From: Bacteroidales bacterium
GTDB taxonomy: Bacteria > Bacteroidota > Bacteroidia > Bacteroidales > F082
Direction of reading: 5' to 3'
DNA: 64,000 bases
NCBI GenBank assembly: GCA_024710405.1
Contig: JANJUV010000007.1
Span: 124,001 to 188,000 of the forward strand
Below the pieces are notes generated by a model. That model made no database searches and was not told where the DNA came from. It worked only from the letters and a program-made list of their open reading frames with translations. A program made the translations under genes and the position numbers. Positions 51,660 to 60,673 of the stretch are shown piece by piece; position 1 is the stretch's first letter, and each line of letters starts with the position of its first letter.

Positions 51660-53117
51660 ATGGTATACCTATTTGCTCAAAGTATCCTATCCGGTATTGT
51701 TCGTTTTGCCACAGATCCAATGGTTCTGGGCACCACAGCGGGTGCGCCTGAATTTGGGCTCGACAGAATGGATGGTGCTGTTTTACTTTCAGGAACATCA
51801 AATGATTCACTGATCACATATCTGCTTTTTGCATCACTTTTATTGCTGGGTATTTCTGCATACCTTCTTGTTATTACTTTTCGCCGCAACAGGCGCATGA
51901 ATCATATATTACATCAGCGACACACTTTGATTGATAAGCAAAAGACCGATCTTGAGCTTGCCTTCAGGGAAATGATATCTCTAAAAGATAAGGCAGAATC
52001 GGCCAACAAAGCAAGATCAGGTTTCCTGGCCAACATCAGTCATGAATTGCGTACACCTTTAAATGGAATGATTGGATTGATCAGTCTGTTGAAAAAAACA
52101 GGGTTAAATGACAAACAGCAGGAATATGTGAATGATACGGAGCTGATGGCACGTAATATGCTTACCTTGGTTAATGATATATTGGATTATTCCAAATTTG
52201 AATCCGGATCCCTTGTCTTACAGCAGATTAATTTCAATCTGCTTCAGGAATTGACTGAGGTGCTTCAGATTTTCAGAAAAAAAACAAGCGAGAAGAACAT
52301 TCAATTCATCAGTCGTCAGGACACAGACCTCCCACACTATGTTAAAGGTGACCCTGTCAGGCTTATGCAGATACTCAACAACCTGCTGCAGAATGCAGTG
52401 AAATTCACTGATAAAGGCAGTATTAGGGTTCATATCAGTTTAGTATCGGAAGAGGGTGATCGATTCAGACTCAGGTTTTCGGTAACTGACACAGGATGTG
52501 GTATCAGCGAAAGTGAGCAAAAACGCATCTGGGATGTTTTTGAAATGGGCGATGAAAGTTATACACGTTCTTTTGGAGGGGCAGGTCTGGGGTTGGCTGT
52601 TTCCTCAAAACTGGCTTCCCTGATGAATGGCGAAATGGGTATGAGCAGTGCCGAAGGAAGTGGGTCGTCTTTTTGGTTTACTGTGGAATTGCTTAAAGGA
52701 ACAGAACCTGACCTACTCAACTCAAAAATATGTCAGAAGATACTGGTTGTTGAAGATAATCTGATCAACCAGAAAGTTTCAAAAGCAACACTGCAGAATC
52801 TTGGTTACGAAGTAGATCTGGCAGAAAACGGAAAAATTGCTGTGGACAAATTCTCCAAAACCCAGTATGACATTGTGTTGATGGATATACAGATGCCCGT
52901 GATGGATGGTATTCAAGCCACAAGGGAAATCAGAAAGATCGAAAAAGATCAGAAAAGCAGAAAAAGAACCCATATTGTGGCACTCACTGCCAACTCAATG
53001 CTTGACGACAAAAAGAAATGTGAGGAAGCCGGTGTTGACAGTTATCTGAGCAAGCCATTCAACCTTGAAAAATTCCCTGTACTTCTAAGTCAGATCAGTC
53101 AGAACGGACATTATTAA
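51660..53117 (+). CDS. Hybrid sensor histidine kinase with receiver domain
   Basis: One membrane segment (~60-80) follows a short N-terminal part, so there is little room for an outside sensor. The HisKA domain has ANISHELRTPLNG (~122-134) with the phospho-acceptor His; the ATPase domain has NNLLQNAVKFT (~240-250), DTGCGIS (~277) and GGAGLGLAVSSKL (~302). A receiver domain follows with VVEDN (~357-361), the phospho-accepting Asp in VLMDIQMPVMDG (~401-412) and a conserved Lys near SKPF. It passes phosphate from His to its own Asp; the output partner is not here. Confidence 0.93.
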   Translation: MVYLFAQSILSGIVRFATDPMVLGTTAGAPEFGLDRMDGAVLLSGTSNDSLITYLLFASLLLLGISAYLLVITFRRNRRMNHILHQRHTLIDKQKTDLELAFREMISLKDKAESANKARSGFLANISHELRTPLNGMIGLISLLKKTGLNDKQQEYVNDTELMARNMLTLVNDILDYSKFESGSLVLQQINFNLLQELTEVLQIFRKKTSEKNIQFISRQDTDLPHYVKGDPVRLMQILNNLLQNAVKFTDKGSIRVHISLVSEEGDRFRLRFSVTDTGCGISESEQKRIWDVFEMGDESYTRSFGGAGLGLAVSSKLASLMNGEMGMSSAEGSGSSFWFTVELLKGTEPDLLNSKICQKILVVEDNLINQKVSKATLQNLGYEVDLAENGKIAVDKFSKTQYDIVLMDIQMPVMDGIQATREIRKIEKDQKSRKRTHIVALTANSMLDDKKKCEEAGVDSYLSKPFNLEKFPVLLSQISQNGHY

Positions 53118-53186
53118 AGTTAAGTTGCTATCAAGATAAGGCAAGGTAATTAGGCTTATTTTTGTTGTCAGCAATATCCCTTGTTT

Positions 53187-54479
53187 ATGATGCAATATTC
53201 AGGTGACACGCCTTTGGCAGAAAGACTCAGGCCAGTTGATCTTGATGATTATATAGGACAGGAGCACCTTGTTGGGCCTGATTCACCATTGCGGAAAGCA
53301 ATTGAACAAGGAAAAATCCCGTCCATGATTCTTTGGGGACCTCCGGGTGTGGGCAAAACAACGCTTGCCTTCATTATTTCAAAGAAACTATCGCGGCAGT
53401 TTTTTACATTAAGTGCCATCAGCAGCGGTGTAAAAGATGTGAGGGAAATTATCGAACGGGCCCGTATGTTGCCTCAGTCACCGGTTTTGTTTATTGATGA
53501 AATTCACCGTTTCAGCAAATCGCAACAGGATTCATTGCTTGGAGCAGTCGAAAAAGGTCTTGTTACGCTCATTGGAGCCACAACCGAAAACCCTTCTTTT
53601 GAAGTTATTGCGCCCTTGCTTTCACGTTGCCAGGTGTACCTTCTGGAACCGCTTAAAGAAAAGAACCTTGGAGTCCTCTTGTTAAAAGCCTGTGAAACTT
53701 TGTCGCAGCAATACAAGAGAGAAATTAACATTGAAGAAACAGATGCTTTGTTCAGAATCAGCGGAGGTGATGCCAGAAAACTTCTCAACGCCATAGAACT
53801 TATTGTCGATATGAGCAGTCATGACCTGCCTCAAAACAAGGCAATTTTAGTCACAAATAAATTATGCATCAAGGTAATTCAAAATAATCTGGCCCGTTAT
53901 GACAAGTCGGGTGAAATGCATTATGACCTGATTTCTGCATTTATTAAATCAATGAGGGGTAGCGACCCAAATGCAGCGGTTTATTACCTTGCCCGAATGG
54001 TGGAAGCCGGAGAAGACCCTCTGTTTATTGCCCGCAGAATGATCATTCTGGCTGCAGAAGATATTGGCAATGCCAATCCGAACGCTTTGCTGCTTGCCAA
54101 TGCTTGCTTTGATGGTTTGAACAAAATAGGATGGCCCGAAGGAAGAATTATACTGTCGCAAACCGCTATCTACCTTGCCTGTTCAGCCAAAAGTAATGCT
54201 TCCTACATGGCTATAGAGCAGGCACTGCAGGAAGTAAGAAACAGCGGAGACCTGCCGGTTCCTTTGCATCTGCGAAACGCCCCGACAAACTTGATGAAAA
54301 ACCTCGGTTACGGCGAAACCTATCAATACGCACATCAGTTTGAAGGAAATTTTGTTGATCAGGAATTTCTGCCTGAGGCAATCTCCGGCAAACAATTCTA
54401 CAATCCGGGAAATAATTCCAAAGAATCAGAAATGAGGAGTTCACTACGAAATAAATGGAAAAAAAAATATGGTTATTGA
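53187..54479 (+). CDS. rarA: Replication-associated recombination protein A (MgsA/WHIP-like AAA+ ATPase)
   Basis: Start at 53187 (MMQYSGDTPLAERLRP). Walker A is WGPPGVGKTTLA near residues 50-61 and Walker B FIDEIHRFSKSQQD near 108-121. ATTENPSFEV (~134-143) is the sensor 1 region. The C-terminal MgsA domain includes RGSDPNAAVYYLARMVEAGEDPLFIARRM in its expected place. Length 430 fits RarA, a homotetrameric ATPase acting at stalled forks. A TATTTTTG box (53157-53164) gives a short leader of about 17 bases. Confidence 0.95.
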   Translation: MMQYSGDTPLAERLRPVDLDDYIGQEHLVGPDSPLRKAIEQGKIPSMILWGPPGVGKTTLAFIISKKLSRQFFTLSAISSGVKDVREIIERARMLPQSPVLFIDEIHRFSKSQQDSLLGAVEKGLVTLIGATTENPSFEVIAPLLSRCQVYLLEPLKEKNLGVLLLKACETLSQQYKREINIEETDALFRISGGDARKLLNAIELIVDMSSHDLPQNKAILVTNKLCIKVIQNNLARYDKSGEMHYDLISAFIKSMRGSDPNAAVYYLARMVEAGEDPLFIARRMIILAAEDIGNANPNALLLANACFDGLNKIGWPEGRIILSQTAIYLACSAKSNASYMAIEQALQEVRNSGDLPVPLHLRNAPTNLMKNLGYGETYQYAHQFEGNFVDQEFLPEAISGKQFYNPGNNSKESEMRSSLRNKWKKKYGY

Positions 54480-54602
54480 AAATTTGCAAGAGACTGTTCA
54501 GCACAGGCTAGCAATGAGTTGTTTATTCCGGACGAAAACAATTGAAATTATTTCTTAAACCTTTAGAACTTTAGTTTGTTTACTCAACAAAACACTAATA
54601 AC

Positions 54603-55139
54603 ATGAAAATGAAACTAATGATTATCGTCTTCACCATGATAGCAGGTATAGTAAGTGCCCAACAAAGCTTTCATGATTTCACCGTGAAAGATATTGATGG
54701 TAATGATTATGCGCTTTCACAACTCAAAGGAAAAAAAGTATTGGTTGTGAATACTGCCAGCAAATGTGGTTTAACCCCTCAATACCAAAAACTTGAAGAG
54801 CTTTATCAACAGTTTGGCGGTGATAAATTTATCATCATAGGGTTTCCTGCCAACAATTTTATGGGTCAGGAGCCAGGAAGTAATGCTGAGATCAAAGAAT
54901 TCTGTTCCACCAAATATGGTGTATCTTTTCCGATGATGTCCAAAATATCAGTTAAGGGCGATGATATGCATCCTGTGTATCAATGGCTGACTTCAAAAGA
55001 TAAGAATGGTGTTGAAGATTCTTCAGTCAGCTGGAATTTTCAGAAATACCTGATTGATGAAGACGGCAGACTGGTTAAAGTGGTGAGTCCAAGAACCTCC
55101 CCGCTTGATGATGAAATTACCGGTTGGTTATCAAAATAA
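54603..55139 (+). CDS. Exported glutathione peroxidase (thioredoxin-type)
   Basis: The start at 54603 puts a signal peptide first (MIIVFTMIAGIVSAQ). The family residues are NTASKCGLTPQY with the peroxidatic Cys (~48), GFPANNFMGQEPG with Gln (~80-92) and VSWNFQKYLID with Trp (~142). A second Cys (~99, EFC) is placed as the resolving Cys of thioredoxin-dependent members. It reduces hydroperoxides and should act in the periplasm. It stands alone, convergent with an SDR gene. Confidence 0.92.
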   Translation: MKMKLMIIVFTMIAGIVSAQQSFHDFTVKDIDGNDYALSQLKGKKVLVVNTASKCGLTPQYQKLEELYQQFGGDKFIIIGFPANNFMGQEPGSNAEIKEFCSTKYGVSFPMMSKISVKGDDMHPVYQWLTSKDKNGVEDSSVSWNFQKYLIDEDGRLVKVVSPRTSPLDDEITGWLSK

Positions 55140-55149
55140 TAATATCCTA

Positions 55150-55932
55150 TTAACCGAATATGCCTGAAACAGACCCGCCATCATGACTGATGGTCTGGCC
55201 GGTAACAAAACCGGACATAGGCGAAAGCAACCATGCCGAAAGACTGGCCAGTTCTGAAGCCTGGCCCAGTCTGCCCACAGGGATTTTAAACTCGTAATGT
55301 TTTCTGGACTCCTCCAGACTCGTCCCCTTAATTGCAGATAACTTAGCGAAAAGACGCTGCATTGCTGCAGTGTCATGGTAGCCCGGTGCGAGCACATTAA
55401 TTGTGATGTGTTCTGATGCCAGTTCCTGAGAAAGTGTTTTTATCCAGCCAATTACGGCCGATCTTAACGAATTGCTGAGCACCAGATTTTCGACCGGTTG
55501 TTTTACTGAAATGCTTTCAAGAAGCAATACCCGACCATACGATTGTTTTCTGAATACCGGTAACAACTTCATAACTAACTGAATTTTCCAGCGAAGCAGG
55601 TATTGGTAGGCCTCGTCCCAGGCTTCAATTCTTGTTTCGACCGCAGTTGTGGCAGGAGGTCCACCGGCGTTAATGAAGATTCCATGGAGTTTCAGATCTT
55701 TGCTCAACAAAATCAGCCGTTCTTGGGTTTCATCTTTTGTGATGTCAGCACAAACGGTGATCAATCTCTGTTTGTGAATATTCCGGTCTTCAAATTGCCT
55801 TAGTACTGAATCAGTTCGGGCAACAGCTATAACACCTGCCCCTTCTTCAAGAAGCCTCTCTGCCACAGCCCTGCCAAATCCGCTTCCGGCACCACACACA
55901 ATAAACCAGCTATCGCTTATTCCAAGGTTCAT
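55150..55932 (-). CDS. SDR-family protein lacking the usual Tyr-Lys pair
   Basis: The protein (260 residues) has the classical cofactor motif VCGAGSGFGRAVAE (~12-25) and NAGGPPATT (~87), and the C-terminal region LSPMSGFVTGQTISHDGG is typical of FabG-like SDRs. Where the active site YxxxK should follow Ser, the sequence reads ENLVLSNSLRSAV: Tyr and Lys are replaced by Leu. This subgroup of FabG-like proteins is known, but its reaction is not clear to me. It may be an oxidoreductase with another mechanism or a non-catalytic protein. It stands alone. Confidence 0.82.
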   Translation of the reverse strand: MNLGISDSWFIVCGAGSGFGRAVAERLLEEGAGVIAVARTDSVLRQFEDRNIHKQRLITVCADITKDETQERLILLSKDLKLHGIFINAGGPPATTAVETRIEAWDEAYQYLLRWKIQLVMKLLPVFRKQSYGRVLLLESISVKQPVENLVLSNSLRSAVIGWIKTLSQELASEHITINVLAPGYHDTAAMQRLFAKLSAIKGTSLEESRKHYEFKIPVGRLGQASELASLSAWLLSPMSGFVTGQTISHDGGSVSGIFG

Positions 55933-56114
55933 AAGGAAATGAATTTATCAGCCAAAAATATTGCATTTGTTGCAAACATAAGAGGATAATGTTGTTGAAC
56001 CTCTTTAAGCAGAAAAGTCGCAAGCAATTAAGTAACCTTCATTATTTGTTTTCATCAGTGAAACCCGCTAAATGTTTACATTTGCGGCTTATTTGCCCGT
56101 AATCCGACAATTGA

Positions 56115-57032
56115 ATGACAGGAGCTTTTAAATCATTCAGCATCAAAGGTTCGGTTGCCATTAGTATAGCAGCCATTATGTGGGGACTCGATGGAGTTGT
56201 TCTTACACCCAGACTGTATAATCTGGATGTTGTTTATGTAGTGTTTATGCTTCATCTGATTCCGTTTGTGATGATGAACCTGTTTCTATTCAGGGAATAC
56301 AGGCATCTGAAGACTTTCACACGATCTGACCTGATTATTTTTCTGCTGATCAGTCTGAGTGGCGGAGCAATAGGCACTCTTGCCATTGTGAAAGCTTTGT
56401 TTTTATTAAACTTTAACCATTTATCCATTGTTGTCCTGCTTCAAAAGCTACAGCCTATATTTGCCATACTTTTGGCAACCACATGGTTAGGTGAACGACT
56501 GGGTAAAAGTTTTGTGGGTTATGCAATTCTTGCCATCTCCGGGGGATATTTTCTGACTTTTGGTTTTGCCCTGCCTGATCTCGAAACAGGTGAAAACACC
56601 GTTTATGCATCACTGCTGGCCCTGCTGGCTGCCTTGTCGTTCGGAAGTTCAACAGTGCTTTCAAAAAAAATATTGGGATCTTATAACTTTGTTACCTCAA
56701 CCTTCTATCGCTACGGATTCACTTCGGCGATCATGTTTTTTTTCATGTTATTCTTTGGTGATTTCGGTCAATTGCAGGCAACTTCAACCAGTAACTGGAT
56801 ATTCATTGCCATCATTTGTCTCACTACAGGCTCAGGGGCAATATTTCTTTATTACTACGGACTCAGAAAAGTTCAGGCAATCATGGCCACGGTTAGCGAA
56901 CTACTTTTTCCCATTTCGGCCATTGTTTTTGATTACCTCATCAATGGAAGCGTATTCTCGGCTGTTCAGTGGATTTCGGCTGCAGTAATGGTGTTTGCCA
57001 TCATCAGGATAAATGCCGGAACAAAAAAATAG
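56115..57032 (+). CDS. EamA/DMT-family transporter
   Basis: A 305-residue protein with ten predicted membrane segments in two EamA halves (~12-145 and ~160-300). Family pieces include VALLQKLQPIFAILLATTWLGERLG-like helix ends near 110-133 and GSGAIFLYYYGLRKVQAIMA near 243-262. Substrate unknown. It is the second EamA-type gene in the window and is not similar enough by eye to be a recent copy of the first. The next gene (DUF2007) begins 55 bases later. Confidence 0.87.
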   Translation: MTGAFKSFSIKGSVAISIAAIMWGLDGVVLTPRLYNLDVVYVVFMLHLIPFVMMNLFLFREYRHLKTFTRSDLIIFLLISLSGGAIGTLAIVKALFLLNFNHLSIVVLLQKLQPIFAILLATTWLGERLGKSFVGYAILAISGGYFLTFGFALPDLETGENTVYASLLALLAALSFGSSTVLSKKILGSYNFVTSTFYRYGFTSAIMFFFMLFFGDFGQLQATSTSNWIFIAIICLTTGSGAIFLYYYGLRKVQAIMATVSELLFPISAIVFDYLINGSVFSAVQWISAAVMVFAIIRINAGTKK

Positions 57033-57087
57033 CACTTGTTTTTTGGCTCAAATTGAGTTACCTTTATTGCGACAAAAAACATTAGCC

Positions 57088-57318
57088 ATGAAAGAGGAAA
57101 TCAAACTGGTTTTTACAGGATCATTAATCGAGGCTGACTTTATCGAAGAGATACTTTTTGAACATGGAATAGGTGTACTGAAGCGTAATTCGATGGACGA
57201 AAGCCTGATTGCAGGATGGGCTTCCGGCAGCCCCGAGGATGCCTGTGAGCTATTTGTTGAGGCAGAAAATGAAGACAAAGCCACAGCACTTGTCGCGGAA
57301 TATCTAAAAAACAGATAG
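57088..57318 (+). CDS. DUF2007 (putative signal-transducing) protein, 76 aa
   Basis: The start at 57088 (MKEEIKLVFTGSLIEADFI) gives the usual DUF2007 length; the longer frame begins inside the upstream transporter gene. The protein has the beta-alpha-beta pattern of a small GlnB-like ferredoxin fold: a strand, a helix from EADFIEEILFEHG, a strand at IGVLKRNS, and ELFVEAENEDKATALVAEYL at the end. Members are thought to bind partners, but no mechanism is known. No enzymatic motif is present. Confidence 0.82.
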   Translation: MKEEIKLVFTGSLIEADFIEEILFEHGIGVLKRNSMDESLIAGWASGSPEDACELFVEAENEDKATALVAEYLKNR

Positions 57319-57412
57319 TCTATGCTCCTGTTAGAAGTAAGTGTAAGTTCATCTGATCTTATTCCGGATTGCTGTATAATCATCTATTGACTTCCCGAAG
57401 CGTTTCGACTGC

Positions 57413-58258
57413 ATGGAAACCTGCCTGAACAGTTATTTCATTATAGATCAACAACTATTGAGCTGTTGCGACTTCAACCCGTTCAAGTTTGCAAACGGCA
57501 AGCCGGTTTATGAGGTTATAAGGGTTATCGGGGGTCGGCCACTCTTTCTGCGGGAGCATCTGGGCAGGTTTTTTGAATCATTGGGCCAAACCGAAAGCCG
57601 GGTCAGGGAAAGCGAGGGTCAAATAAAACAGATCATTAGATTGCTGATTGAAGCAAATAGGGCTGACATGGGAAATATAAAACTAATTGCTTTTATCGAA
57701 GACTCTGGATCAGATCGAAGAACTGCAGCATGGTTTACTCCGGCCTACTACCCTACTGATGAACAATATGCAGCAGGTGTATTGATGACAAGTCTGAATT
57801 TGAGACGAAAACACCCTACACGCAAAGTTCAGGATGATGAGTATAAGAAAGCCGTTGCCCAACGACTGCATGAAACTAAAGCATTTGAAGTGTTGCTGAC
57901 ACATAATGACATTGTAACAGAAGGCAGTAAATCGAATATTTTTTTTATCCGAAACAACTGCCTGTTTACTGCTGCGGACGAACAGGTTTTGGGGGGGATT
58001 ACCCGCAGCAAGGTTATTGAAATCTGTTATAAAAGCAAAATAGAACTTTTCAAAAATGAGATTCGGACGGGTCATTTATCAGGGTTTGAAGCCTGTTTTC
58101 TCACCGGCACCTCTCCAAAAATACTCCCAATCAGTAAAATTGACCATACTGGATATAAGGTACCCCATCAATTAATCACTTTTTTAATGAGTGAATTGGG
58201 TAAGATGATCGTAGAAAATATTGAACAATTCAGTTGGAATACTCAGTTACAGACCTAA
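57413..58258 (+). CDS. Class IV (fold-type IV PLP) aminotransferase or lyase
   Basis: The 281-residue protein has the fold-type IV pattern: YEVIRVIGGRPLFLREHLGRF at ~29-49, a Lys that should bind PLP at QDDEYKKAV (~139-147), and VTEGSKSNIFFIRNN near 164-178, the conserved E-G-S-x-S-N motif. GGITRSKVIEI (~194-204) and FLTGTSPKILPI (~229-240) follow as in the family. It could be a branched-chain or D-amino acid aminotransferase or aminodeoxychorismate lyase; the sequence does not decide. It stands alone. Confidence 0.88.
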   Translation: METCLNSYFIIDQQLLSCCDFNPFKFANGKPVYEVIRVIGGRPLFLREHLGRFFESLGQTESRVRESEGQIKQIIRLLIEANRADMGNIKLIAFIEDSGSDRRTAAWFTPAYYPTDEQYAAGVLMTSLNLRRKHPTRKVQDDEYKKAVAQRLHETKAFEVLLTHNDIVTEGSKSNIFFIRNNCLFTAADEQVLGGITRSKVIEICYKSKIELFKNEIRTGHLSGFEACFLTGTSPKILPISKIDHTGYKVPHQLITFLMSELGKMIVENIEQFSWNTQLQT

Positions 58259-58427
58259 AGCTTATGTCAAAACAACCACAAAGAACAATCTATTTCAAAA
58301 GGAAAGTCTAATTTTATCCTTTGATTTCGCCATTGGTTCATGAACGTTAAGATGCTTTGTTCAGTATTTGAAGAATTGGATACAGTTTGAAATGATTGAT
58401 ATGTAATGTATAAATTCAGTTAGTATT

Positions 58428-59291
58428 ATGGTTGTAAGGGGATCAATATTAGGCTTGTGGTCATTATTGTTAGCAATTGGTGTTTTCGGGCAAGAGCACA
58501 GTATTGACAACTTTTGTATAACAACAGCCGAATTGAACTTTTCAGAATCGATCAATAAATTTAGAAGGGAACACCGAATGTCAGAAATTCCACTTTCAAC
58601 TTCGCTCAGTTTTGTTGCCAAGACTCATGTAGCCGACTTGCAGCTTAACAGGCCCGACACAAGTATTTGCACCACTGCAAGCTGGTCGGATAAAGGAATT
58701 TGGAAGAGCTGCTGTTACAATAGTTACATACACCGCCCGGAGTGCATGTGGGAAAAACCTAAGGAACTAAGTAATTACCCGTTCAGAGGCTACGAGATTG
58801 TGTATTTTGAAGAAAATCTGCTTCAGCCTGACATGGTCGCAGACCTGTGGTTTTCGGTTCCGGAGGTTGTAGATTTTATTCTCGGTAAAGGCGCGCACTC
58901 GGATAAGAAGTGGGCAGCCATGGGAGTTGGTATTGGGGAAAACTACCTGAGTCTTTGGATGGGTCAACGAACCGATCCTAACAGAAAACCTGCCGTTTGT
59001 GCTAAGGGTAATGAAATCTTTTTGGCTCCGTTTACAAACGATACATCCGCAAAAACTTCTGTAAAAAACACGAACAGATACTATATCATTTACGGCATAT
59101 TTGGCAGCCTTCAGGAAGCACAAACTGCTCTGAAAACACATAAGAACAACGGATTTGAACATGCAGTGATTGTTACTAAAGATAACAAAATCAGGGTTGC
59201 ACTAAATGTCTTAGACAATCTGAAAGATGCCATTGCAGCAAAAGAAAAACTTCCGGCTGAGTATTCCGATTCGTGGATTTTAAAAGATTAG
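58428..59291 (+). CDS. Exported CAP-like protein with C-terminal SPOR domain
   Basis: A signal peptide (~1-21, GLWSLLLAIGVFGQ) is followed by a CAP/SCP-like domain: FSESINKFRREHRMSEI (~39-55), LSFVAKTHVADLQ (~62-74), and VVDFILGKGAHSDKKWAAMGVGIG (~146-169). It is Cys-rich near residues 85-110. The last ~75 residues (RYYIIYGIFGSLQEAQTAL onward) fit a SPOR domain, which binds denuded peptidoglycan. The pair suggests a cell-wall associated protein. Catalytic residues are not established for this subgroup. Confidence 0.8.
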   Translation: MVVRGSILGLWSLLLAIGVFGQEHSIDNFCITTAELNFSESINKFRREHRMSEIPLSTSLSFVAKTHVADLQLNRPDTSICTTASWSDKGIWKSCCYNSYIHRPECMWEKPKELSNYPFRGYEIVYFEENLLQPDMVADLWFSVPEVVDFILGKGAHSDKKWAAMGVGIGENYLSLWMGQRTDPNRKPAVCAKGNEIFLAPFTNDTSAKTSVKNTNRYYIIYGIFGSLQEAQTALKTHKNNGFEHAVIVTKDNKIRVALNVLDNLKDAIAAKEKLPAEYSDSWILKD

Positions 59292-59327
59292 CACCAACAA
59301 TTTGACAGTTTGGGTTGTTTCATGTGT

Positions 59328-60626
59328 ATGAATGATAACCCGGTTATTTTTTGGTTCAGGCGTGATCTCAGATTACAGGACAACCATGGCCTTTTCAGGG
59401 CTTTAAAAAGCGGACGAAAAGTGCTGCCACTATTTATTTTCGACACCGACATACTCGACAACATTAACGATCGGGCTGATGCAAGGGTTAGTTTCATTTA
59501 CAAGAAACTTGCAGAAATTAATGAAAAACTCAGGCTTGAGGGCAGTAGCTTGATTGTCAGGTTTGGAAAACCCGCAGAAGTATTTCATCAACTCACAGAC
59601 GAATGGAAAATTGACGGGGTTTTTGCGAACAGAGACTACGAACCTTATGGTATCAAAAGAGATGAAGAGGTTAAATCGTTCCTTGAAAAAAGAGAAATTC
59701 CATTCAGAAGCTTTAAAGATCACCTGATGTTTGAACCGGGAGAAATACTCAAAGCTGACTTGACGCCCTATACTGTTTTTACACCTTTTTCGGTTCGCTG
59801 GAAAGAATACCTTCGTTTAAATCCTTTCACAACCTATTCATCTGAAACGTTGATGGCAAATTTTTACAGGTTTGATAACCAATTTCCGGAGTTAGGAATG
59901 ATTGGGTTCAAACTGTCATCCATTAATGTTCCGGAGTTGCGTATTGATAAAGATACCCTGATGCTTTACGCTGACCTGCGAAATGTACCTTTTCCGGGTC
60001 ACACAACATTTTCTGGTGTCCACCTTCGGTTTGGAACTGTTAGCATCAGACAATTGGTCTCACTTGCAATGAATTACAGCGAATCATTTATGAATGAATT
60101 GATATGGCGCGAATTTTTCATGCATATTTTGTCCCATTTTCCTCATGTTGCAGAACGGAATTTCAATGCCAGATACGACCGCATCAACTGGCGTAACGAC
60201 CCGGATTCATTCGATAAATGGTGTCAGGGCAAAACCGGATATCCATTAGTGGATGCAGGTATGCGACAGCTGAACCAAACTGGTTTTATGCACAATCGGG
60301 TGAGGATGGTTGTAGCCGGTTTTCTCACGAAACATCTTCTGATTGACTGGCGTCTCGGTGAGGCTTATTTTGCTGATAAACTTCTTGACTATGAACTGTC
60401 TTCCAACAATGGCAACTGGCAATGGGCAGCCGGAACAGGTTGTGATGCAGCTCCATATTTCAGGGTATTCAACCCCCTGGAGCAGGCCCGTAAGTTCGAT
60501 CCGGAACAAAAGTATGTCCGGTATTGGATACCCGAACTTAATAATCCGGATTATCCTAAACCGCTGGTTGACCACAAAAATGCCAGAGAAAGGGCAATAA
60601 AAACCTATAAAGAAGCCCTGAGCTGA
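59328..60626 (+). CDS. Deoxyribodipyrimidine photo-lyase (cryptochrome/photolyase family)
   Basis: The start at 59328 (MNDNPVIFWFRRDLRLQDN) gives the normal N-terminus; earlier in-frame Met codons exist at 59310 and 59322. The antenna-binding half (FWFRRDLRL near 8-16) is followed by the FAD domain with WREFFMHIL (~258-266), LVDAGMRQLNQTGFMHNRVRM (~300-320) and NGNWQWAAGTGCDAAPYFR (~355-373). All hallmark residues of class I CPD photolyases are present. It uses blue light to split pyrimidine dimers. Fold and length (432) fit. Confidence 0.95.
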   Translation: MNDNPVIFWFRRDLRLQDNHGLFRALKSGRKVLPLFIFDTDILDNINDRADARVSFIYKKLAEINEKLRLEGSSLIVRFGKPAEVFHQLTDEWKIDGVFANRDYEPYGIKRDEEVKSFLEKREIPFRSFKDHLMFEPGEILKADLTPYTVFTPFSVRWKEYLRLNPFTTYSSETLMANFYRFDNQFPELGMIGFKLSSINVPELRIDKDTLMLYADLRNVPFPGHTTFSGVHLRFGTVSIRQLVSLAMNYSESFMNELIWREFFMHILSHFPHVAERNFNARYDRINWRNDPDSFDKWCQGKTGYPLVDAGMRQLNQTGFMHNRVRMVVAGFLTKHLLIDWRLGEAYFADKLLDYELSSNNGNWQWAAGTGCDAAPYFRVFNPLEQARKFDPEQKYVRYWIPELNNPDYPKPLVDHKNARERAIKTYKEALS

Positions 60627-60673
60627 CTTATTATTCAGGCTAATTCTCTTATTTTCGCACGAAAAACAGGTCT

